Assembly (NCBI GenBank): GCA_008921705.1 | Contig: VFFE01007033.1 | Location: 597,698 to 661,697 of the forward strand | Source of the DNA: Burhinus oedicnemus | Lineage: Eukaryota; Chordata; Aves; Charadriiformes; Burhinidae | Reading direction: 5' to 3' | Length of the DNA: 64,000 nt | Part shown: positions 55,635-64,000 of the stretch, one piece after another | How the letters are laid out: each line of letters opens with the position of its first letter | Numbering within the stretch: the stretch's first letter is position 1 | Notes under the pieces: generated by a model | Database searches by the model: none | The model's input: only the letters and a program-made list of their open reading frames with translations | What the model was told of the DNA's origin: nothing | Program-made: the position numbers and the translations under genes

Positions 55635-56017
55635 TTTGCTGTTTTCAGAACTGTGGGTTACAGGCAGGACCAGAGCTTTGAGGCAAATGCAGTCATGCTT
55701 TCCTTTAACTCGCTGGTTACCCACTAGGTAAAGAGCATTGATTGCTCTGGTCAAATGGCCTCGAAAATCAATTCCTACTCACATCCTTGCCAATGAATGG
55801 CGGCAGAAAAGCAGCCCCGCTCTCACCTGGGCACCAGTCTTTCCCCGGTACTGCACGCCCTTCGCCTCTTGGCGGGCTTGCAGGGAAGTGACGGCACAGA
55901 TGAAACGCCATCCCTACCTAACACAGGTCCCCGGTAAATACAAAATAGCAACTTGCCCCCCTCAAGGTGCTCACAGGAGCGTGCAAAAGATGGCACTGAT
56001 GGTAAACGCACCTGGGT

Positions 56018-56085
56018 TCAGAGAGGGGAAACTGAGGCAAAGCTGGTTTGATGTTACTGGCCACACCATGGCCAGCTGGGACCCT
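56018..56085 (+). mobile_element. Possible short MIR-like fragment
   Basis: gaggggaaactgaggcaaag matches the gaggaaactgaggcacag signature of MIR. The sequence on either side aligns poorly, so it may be a chance match. Confidence 0.3.
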
Positions 56086-58734
56086 TGTAGGGCAGAATGA
56101 GAGTGAAAACCATATATAACCATCACGCCATCACCAGCCCACTGGAAAAACAACCGTGTAACTAGTGACTTTACAAATCCTTAAGCAGAGGCAAGCTGAA
56201 GTAGATAAAGAGCTGCTCTAGGTGACAGTGCCGAAGAGATCACGGGGTAATGACTGCAAGCAGAAGACTGAGGTAGTGGAGACCTGCCCTCCCAAATAAA
56301 ATAACGGAGGAGGGTGGCCCCATGCTTCAAGGAGAGGCTGGAGCAAAGCAGCAGGCAGAGGGATAGGCTGTGTAAAAGCACGTGAGGCTGGGCACCATGC
56401 TGTCTCTGCAGAGCTGCCCACACAGGTACCAGCAGAGGATGACCCCGTGTTAAAAACACAGGCAGCGAACGCAGGAGTAGCCTCATGCTACAGGCATGGG
56501 CTGCAGAGATGTCAGAACTTCCTCAGCTGCGCTCCAAGAGTTAATTGAGACAAATAACTCAGCAGTGCTACCATTAATGAAATTCTTCTGATATATTTCC
56601 CCTGAGCTTTCTATAAATGACTAAGTGACATTACTGCCTGCAGTGCAAACCCCCTATATGAGAGATAACATTGCTGGAGCTAAGGTTGGCGCATCCACGT
56701 TAGAAGCCTTGCGAAGAAGTGCAAGATGATATTTAAATAACTATCACACTGCTAAGAAATGAGCAATCAAAAGAAATATGGTCTTATAATGTGCTCAAGT
56801 CTCAGGATGAATCCTGGCTGTTACATGCAGACACTGAAATGCAGTGGGTGGCAAGTAACAAACTCTTTTATTTCTGCAAATCTACTAAAATTCCCAGTCA
56901 AATCTCTCTGACCTCCCTCCAGTGACTCCTATATTTGTATGTTTGTTTTGCAGCACACACAGGGCCAAATACTGCAACAGTACAGATGTGAGAGGCAGCA
57001 TCATGTGAGCCAGCATGTCCTGGAGGCAACCGAAAGAGCTGATGGAGGGAAATAACCCACTCAACCATCATACCCATCCCCTGGGAACGTCTCACAGTCT
57101 TTTTGCTTTACTTAATTCCTTTTTCTTTCCTTTTTTTAGTAAGTCCTCATGGGTATTTTTCCCCTCTGAGATCAAGTGCTACAAGCCCAGAACTTGCTCT
57201 GGGCCTACCAAGAGCCATGAGCATTCAAAGTACAGACAATAAAGAAGCATCACTGGCATGAGGCCTGAGCCCTCACAGTCAGCATTTGGGAAGAAAGGGC
57301 ATTAAATGCAAGCAGAGCCACAACTGAAAAAAAAATAAAAATCTTGTTTGTGGATGGAGGAAGTTTGGCATGCAACACCAGGGTTTAAACCGCAATAAAA
57401 TGCAAGCAACCACTAGTTCCTGGGAGTACAAAACCGTGCCTCCAGAGCCGCAAACCGACACCAGGGCACTTGCTTTAAAAGTATACCTTTACGTCCAGCA
57501 CGTGTTTCGTGTTTCGCACCACTAAAACATGTCATCACAAAAGTATCTCGCTTCCAACTGCAGAAACAGGTTCACTTCATCTAAGCACAAGCTATAGGTA
57601 GGGCTCTGCTGACAATATGGATATACTGTACATGCACAAGAAAAACCAACACGTTTAAGGTCTGTCTTGATGTTTTCAGTTGTAACACATAATCTGCATC
57701 CAAACAGTGGCATTGCCCAGGAAATACCTTGGCGACAACTTTGGTGCCACCTTATTTAAACCTTTATTTAAAATGCTAACTTCATAATGAGTGGAACAAA
57801 ACTGTGTAAAAACATTTCCCACTCTAATCCTGGTTTGATCCCCCCAGTATGGCCTTCTTTTGTAATTACATCCCTTTGTGATCTCACTCTAATGCCTTGT
57901 ATTGTGACCCATAAAATAATCAGCCCCCTTTGTCTCTCCCTAATCCTTTTAGACTTCCTTCTTGTCTCTACACTCTTATAAATGCTGCCATTATTTGGGC
58001 TCAGCAGCTCTTCCCACCACCCCAGAGCCTGGAAAGGGGGCTACAGGTTAAACCCTGAATATATTCTGTGCAGAGGAGCTGAAATGATGGGAAGATCTTT
58101 GCTGCTTTAAAAACACTGCAATTCCCAACCTCCTCCCCTAGCCACACAGCTTGGCAGGGAAAACAACTCGCAAGCATGCATATGCACCAGACCTCCTCCC
58201 TTTTTATATTTTGCAGATGATCTTGAGACCCTTGGCCTGGAGGTCACAGCGGCCAGTGTGTTTGCAGGGAGAGCATGCCTGGCCCCAGGCTGGGCAAGCG
58301 GAGCTGCTGCTGCTGTCTGCAGGGATCAAGGCAGAGAAGAGACAGAACACCTGCCTTGCCCAGGCTATCCATCCTGTCCTCCTACTGGCATGGTAAGTGC
58401 CAGGCAGAGTGGGACGGAGCAGCGGGATTTGAAGTAGGATGCAGAAGGGAAGGGGGTAAGGGAGCAGAGAAGGGCGTAAGGATGTGTAGTGCAGTCCTTG
58501 GCTACAAAACAGTCCCCCTGCAGCAAGACCCAACAAGGAAAGCATCTTTACAAGCCCAGATCTCTCCAGAGCTATTCTCGGGTCCCACAGCACTTCAAAT
58601 ATTGGGCAGGGCCATTTCACCAAACTTCAAGAAACCTCTTTGGCTCTAAGTTGCACAATTGATTTACTTTCCTTCTTTCCTTTCGTCTTCTTTTTTTTTT
58701 TATAGCACCAGATCAAACAGGGAAAATTGCTACT

Positions 58735-58880
58735 CTCAGGCGGGGCACGTGCAGAGCCTGATCCGATACCCAGTTTGATCGTGATTTCCAATTAGTGGTA
58801 ACTGCTTGTTATTGAATGATATAATCAATGGGTCTTACTCCACTGGCCAGGCTGTGATTTACGATGATGTGGAGCCAGCT
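58735..58880. promoter_or_regulatory. Candidate conserved noncoding block with PBX/HOX-like motif
   Basis: caattagtgg, ttgaatgatataatcaatgg and the E-box cacgtg lie close together in unique sequence about 3.5 kb downstream of the Ig1 exon. Confidence 0.3.
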
Positions 58881-60164
58881 CCATCAAATTACAGCATCGG
58901 CAAAATGGGCTGGAAATGCCATGAGACAACAGGATCAGAGTCAAGTAAGGCCAAGTTAAGCAAAGGGTGGTGATGAGGAGAAAGGCAGCTGCGTTTTGGG
59001 GAGCTCACCTTCCAAAGGAGTGGACTCCAGCCATTACTGTTGCTCAGAGGGTATCTTCATCCACAGACGGCAAAGGCGTGCATCAGCTTCTGGCATGCAC
59101 AAAGGAAATACAGCTCCTCAAAGAGACCCGCAAAGACACAGCCAAGCAGTGCCTCCAGAGAACACTCTGCCTACAAAACTGATTTTAATTAAGACAGCTT
59201 GGAATCATGTGAAATTATGAAACTGTCATTAGGAGAAAAAAAGATCTCTATTCAATAACCTGATCAGATTATAAAAACATGTTGCATTCCACAAGCTTTT
59301 AAACTAACACATCAGGGTTTGAACAGACGCAGAAACAGCAAGCAAAAAAATTCCAACTGGCGTGTTAGGCAGAGGGTGGAAATGCCGAGGGCTCCACTTG
59401 GCTCAATCACGCGTAGGCTTCTTGCACACTTGTACTCATTTAAAAGAAGGTTACGCTACAAAAATAGTATCAGTGTGTTTAGCACCTGACCTGCCAATCC
59501 ACAAACCAGCCACAATCCACTTCCCTCTGCTGAGCACCTTCAGTTAATAACGACATATAGAAAGTCCCCTGAATTTTAGATAAAGAAATTTCATGAGCCC
59601 ATTTCTAGGATGAACGTTTTAAGTGCCTGCTCCATGGGGAAACTGCAGGCACCTTGAGCCCATCGGGGCTGCACGCGCAGCGGCCGAGAGCAGCATATTC
59701 TTCCAGTTAAATTTTACTCAATGCCAAGTGTTGAAGTAAATTTGAAACATAAAAAAATGATATCCAGCCCACATTTCCTGAATGCAAATATGTACATTCC
59801 TCCGAGCCAAGAAGATTATATTCCAAGCAATAATACAAAGCCAGGGTCTGTAACGGTGATATGAGACTAACAGCTTGCCTTTGAAGACAGCGAAAAGTGC
59901 AGCAGAGCTCTCAAGGGGCTCCGGTCTGTCAGATCCCTTTTATTCCTCAGTAGCACGGCCTTGATCAACTTTCAAGATTTTTGTTTGTGAAAGGTTTTTA
60001 TTTCTCCTTTGCTTTTGTGTTCAGATGTTGGGCTCAGAGGGAAGAAGAGATCAGCATTGGGATGAGGTTTTACCCACCGGCAGTATTTACTCTGCTCTGC
60101 AAAGGTCTGCTTAGCACTTGGGGTTTTTTCCCTACCAGGCAGCCAGCACCCATTTCTTCAATGC

Positions 60165-60215
60165 AATGATCCCATCATCTCTAAAATGGGGACAATCACC
60201 CTCCTCCTTTGACTC
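60165..60215 (-). mobile_element. Possible short MIR-like fragment
   Basis: The phrase cccatcatctctaaaatggg followed by gacaatcaccctcctc resembles the inverted MIR core (cctcatctgtaaaatgggg and the following tract). It is short, so the call is weak. Confidence 0.35.
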
Positions 60216-61912
60216 GCTTATCGGGACTTGGGGCAAGGAAAATCGCTATTACTTGTATATAACCACCCTGAGATATTTGGGCTCAAGAATACAACCACGA
60301 TTTGTTCTTAGGAGATTTCATCTACACTTAAGCTGAGTTTGAAGTGCAAGTGTGTGCTCTGGTGGATCAGGCACAGCAGGGGAGCTCATCCTGAGCAGCA
60401 GGTTACATTTGCCCACAATATCCCATTTTATTCCCATTATCTGCAGGCACCTGTGGCATCGAAGGCCAAGTGCCCCCTGTTTTGTGCTGGCTTCACACAG
60501 ACTTTTTCTCAGGGCTGGCAAGAAACCAAGCCTGAAGCAAGAACAGGGTCCAGAAAATTTTCAACACGATCCCTTTTTCATTTTGATTCACGCGAAACTA
60601 CGGCTACAAAAGGAAATGCTATTCAGGGACACATAGCACATCACATACATATTGATGCAGGAGCTGAGATGACACTGTTTATTGACAATCCACTATCCCA
60701 AAGGTAATTCCTCCAGCTCTCATGTCTCCTGTTTACAGGTCTGAGAAGTTTGACATTGTGCTTGTGCATCAGCCAGCTCCCAGCTCATAAATGCCAGAGC
60801 CATTCACCAAAAGTGCTCCAAAGTTTAGCACCACGAGACTGACAAGTTTGAGATCCAGCTGCTAATCTGGCACGGACCCAAAGCCCTTGGCTCCTGGACA
60901 ATGTCACTTCTTACACTCCTGAAAAGCTAGGTTTGCAGATGGCCACTTCATGCACTTGGGGATTGTTATACACAAGGGCTGGAGTGTTCCCTTGGTGGGC
61001 TGCCAGCCGGCCCCAGCGCTGTGGGGAGTGGGCAGCAGTGCTCCAAAAGGCCCCCCAGTTTGGGGAGAGCAGCCAGGGGAGCTTGGCCATAGACATTTCC
61101 TGCTTTGCACCAAAAAAATCACAGGGTAATTTGCAAACACAACAGAAGTGGTAGTAAGTGGCTTGCACAGAAAGAAGAGTGGTAGCCATCTCCCAAACAA
61201 GTTGGAGAATCCTTCAGTAGAACTTATTTAACAAACCAGCATTTGGCCAGGTCTCGGGGCCATACCAGACACCTGTCCTCACACCCATATATAAACGACA
61301 CCCAGCAGCAACTTACTGGTAGAATGCAAAAACGATTAGCAGCTGCACCCCCAGAGCCCACAGACAGTCTGTGGGCAAAGCTGGCCACCAACGCAACAGG
61401 GACAGAAGCCATCATGACACCTCAGCTCTGCCATCAGTCCCGGGACAAACACAAACCAGCAACCAACGGGAACCCAGCAGCCTGCCTGGTAGGAAACCCA
61501 ACAGGACCAACCGCTCTGGCCATGGCAATGCAACAGGCTAAGCCGAGTACTGCGCAGGGCTGGAGTCACAGCCTGCCCTGTAATTCTTCCTCCCTCTCCT
61601 TTAAATCTGATTCTCTCGCTGACATTTTCATCTCGCTCCTCTTCCAGGCTCCCCCACCAGACAATCTGTCTGGTGTTGTTAGCCTTGCCCCCAAAGACAT
61701 TGCCACGCTGGGTAGTAAATAAGACCTTGCTGCCTCCACACTGCCTGCCTTAAATAACAAAAGGAAAGAAACCATGACCTTCAGAAGGCCTTTGCCTATG
61801 GTTTGGAAAGCACTACCTGCCAAGCAGAGCCCAGCCGTGCAGCACAGCAAAGGGGCTTCCAAACCCACCGCAGGAGATACACGAACCAGACTATTTCACC
61901 GCATGACTTTAA

Positions 61913-61947
61913 TGTAATTTACCCCTCTAAGACAGGGGTAAATTACA
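61913..61947. repeat. Inverted repeat, 14-bp perfect arms and 7-nt loop
   Basis: tgtaatttacccct and aggggtaaattaca are exact reverse complements around ctaagac. It lies about 250 bp into the long intron, just downstream of the Ig1 exon donor, so nascent RNA would carry the hairpin near the splice site. Confidence 0.92.
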
Positions 61948-62198
61948 GCTAGAAGGTGGCTTTTAGTTTTCTCCCTGAGAAGGCTGATTAGCTCTTCTTT
62001 TACACCTGGACAGCTACACAGATTAGATGCCAGCCAGACCCCCACACCAGCTCCAGGTTCTTTTTTCTCTTCCCTCTCTTTAATTCGCTCTGCCTGAACA
62101 CCCAACACCCACCATGCTTCCCTCCTGCTTCCTGGCAAAGCCAGGGCCCCTTGCAGGATTGTCCCATGAGGTGCAAGTGGGATGATGCCCGTACTTAC

Positions 62199-62504
62199 TC
62201 GCTGCCTGAATCTTCGCCTTCCGGCTCACCACCAGCCCATAGTGGTTTTGTGCCATGCAATCGTACTCGCCTTCATCCGAGGACCCATCTCCCCGGACCC
62301 TCTGGAAACGGGAGACGTAGAGCGACCCATTGGCCAACATGAAGGCATTCTCACTGTCCATGATCATCACGCCATTCTTCCGCCACGTGATGGTGATGGG
62401 CTGGATGCCCTCCACCTGGCAGTAGAGGATTAAGGGCTGCTCCTGCACAGCTATGTCATCGCTAGGCTCCACAACAAACGCCAGCTCGGAGGAATGGCCA
62501 AAAT
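62199..62504 (-). CDS. IGDCC3: IGDCC3 exon encoding Ig domain 1 (306 bp)
   Basis: This exon encodes the first Ig domain of the extracellular part. Read on the minus strand after two leading bases it begins FGHSSELAFVVEPSDD and ends IQAA plus one base. Ig landmarks are visible: the first cysteine in LILYCQVEG, the core tryptophan in ITWRKNG, and the DEGEYDC motif with the second cysteine. LANGSLYV contains one N-glycosylation sequon (NGS). The acceptor (ttcttcatttt-like tract then AG, just above 62504) and the donor GTAAGTAC (just below 62199) are both good. The donor splits a codon after its first base (phase 1), and A joined to CA of the next exon gives the threonine before MSDF. The start is an exon boundary, not a start codon; the upstream exon must also end in phase 1. 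The whole Ig domain in one exon flanked by phase-1 introns is typical of Ig superfamily genes. Confidence 0.92.
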
Positions 62505-64000
62505 CTAAAATGAAGAGAAAAGGACAGAGTCAGTAGTGTGCCCACAAGAAGCAGCAAGAGCCAACTGCTACGGCAGCCTACAGGGAACGATGAAAACATT
62601 TCGGATAGAGTGGGCTACAGTAAAGCCACAGGGTGCAAGTGTTCTGGAGAAACACAAAACCCTTGGACATGCTTTGCCTCCCAAGGCCTTGCTATCAAAA
62701 TCTCAGGGCACGATTTCCAAAGGCACAACCACAGGCACAGACCTCCAAGGCTGCCTTTGGAAACTCCAGTGGAGGGCACAGGCAGGCACACCCCTCCAGT
62801 GGCTTGCCAAACCCCAGCTCCAATTCATACTCCCCTGCAGATTGCCTCTTTGGCTCCCTTTGCAGGAGTGCAGCAATAGGCAATAAAAACTTGCACAAGC
62901 ATGGCGCGTCAGCCATTCCCACCCCAGGAGCAGAAGTTTCCACGAATTCAAGAAATCTGCTCCTCTCCCCCATGAACTAGGCGGCGAGGGGGCTGCACCA
63001 TGCCCCAGACCTGTCTGCAGCACAGCCGGCGGGGGTGAAGAGGGGGATCAGCAGCTCCCGATTCAGACCATATTGCCACCAGCATCTTTGTGACACTTCT
63101 CCTGCTTGGCAGAGCAGGAGGCTGTTTGCCTCTCGCACGTAACACCATGCCCTTCTGTCACTTTGGTCTCTCTCACACTGTAACAGGCAAAGGATGGTGC
63201 TATTCACTCCTTAATGAAGAGCAAGCTAAGTACCAAAATACAAATGCACAACGTTCTGGCTCAGTGACACAAAGGTTTCCTGCAAAGCAATTACGCTAAA
63301 TGAAGTCGACGAGAGAGAAGTTATTGCAGAATTTGTACCAACAACAGGCAAACCCCCGCTTCCCATCATACAGATACATCCTAATTTACTTCTTTTGCCA
63401 ACAGAACGTTTAAATACTGTCTTTGGCATGTTACACTTCACTTGGTCCAGCACACCTTTTTAGGGTATAATTTGCCATACAGTAATAATTAGACACTACA
63501 GAAGATGACAGAAATAGAGCTATTGTTTAAAGATTAGCCCAAAATACAGTCTGACATGAAAGACAAAAAGCAACCACGAAACAGGAGTCATATAAATATT
63601 TGAAGGGTGTAAATGCAGGGATGGAGGCAAACATTTTTTTTTTTTTTTTTTAAGAGCAGCAATGGAGAAGAAATTCCATCAGAGTAAGAAAACTACAATT
63701 CCACCCGAACACATGGAAAGCCTTTCTAACAGTTCTCCTGTGCAACAGCCCCTCAATGGATGGAGAGTTCCAGCTGCTCAAACCTGCAATAGAGCTTCTC
63801 CCCTCTTTCAGGGGCTCAGAGAGACCAGCTCCCAGCTGCTGGCAGAATTGGGACACAAATGGGCAATTTGTCTTGGCAAACACCACCCACAGCACAGTCT
63901 TTGTAATGCCTGTCCCTAATACAGACCCCACCAAGGATAGGATCCCACCACACTAGGCTCAAAAACAGAGTGGAGGGCAGATTGTTAATGCATGGTAAAA
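62505..64000 (-). other. Intron upstream of the Ig1 exon (3' part)
   Basis: This is the last 1.5 kb of the intron that separates the Ig1 exon from the signal-peptide exon. I see no start codon followed by a hydrophobic leader with a phase-1 donor and no CpG-rich promoter, so the first exon lies outside the window. It contains an 18-base T run at 63634-63651 and otherwise unremarkable unique sequence. Confidence 0.75.
63634..63651. repeat. T18 homopolymer
   Basis: A run of 18 T lies in the intron upstream of the Ig1 exon. Confidence 0.95.

Noticed and set aside
62505..64000. Signal-peptide exon and promoter of IGDCC3
   Set aside because: No ATG with a hydrophobic leader and phase-1 donor, and no CpG-rich promoter; it must lie outside the window.

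Overview
This window is vertebrate genomic DNA and most likely avian. It holds the 5' (N-terminal) part of one large, intron-rich gene on the minus strand. Four short exons with consensus splice sites and matching reading phases encode the first immunoglobulin (Ig) domains of a DCC-subclass Ig-superfamily membrane protein. The protein resembles IGDCC3 (PUNC, putative neuronal cell adhesion molecule) best among its relatives IGDCC4/NOPE, protogenin, neogenin and DCC. The avian guess rests on very low interspersed-repeat content, one clear CR1 LINE 3' fragment, a few worn MIR-type SINE relics, and no young mammalian repeats. A crocodilian or turtle is not excluded.

Layout, in the direction of transcription (high to low coordinates): 64000-62505 is the end of the intron upstream of the Ig1 exon. 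The Ig1 exon is 62199-62504. A 50.8-kb intron spans 11438-62198. The Ig2 domain is split over exons 11293-11437 and 8434-8564, with a 2.7-kb intron between them. A 5.6-kb intron (2864-8433) precedes the first Ig3 exon (2726-2863). 2725-1 is intron. The exons add up to 720 bp (240 codons). The signal-peptide exon and promoter lie beyond 64000, and the rest of Ig3, Ig4, the fibronectin type III domains, membrane segment and cytoplasmic tail lie below position 1.

No second gene is supported. The many small open frames show no recognisable family and are what intronic DNA gives by chance. The interest lies in the non-coding DNA. It includes several AT-rich blocks with homeodomain, POU and SOX-like motifs that read like conserved developmental enhancers, and a POU-site cluster near 32960-33006. 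There is an 18-bp perfect palindrome at 36933-36950 and two strong short inverted repeats at 55585-55634 and 61913-61947. An RFX-type X-box lies at 9181-9193. A CpG-richer stretch beside a G-quadruplex motif (about 25200-25700) could mark an internal promoter. Nothing resembles a previously undescribed multi-gene system; the findings are candidate regulatory and structural elements that need alignment or expression data.
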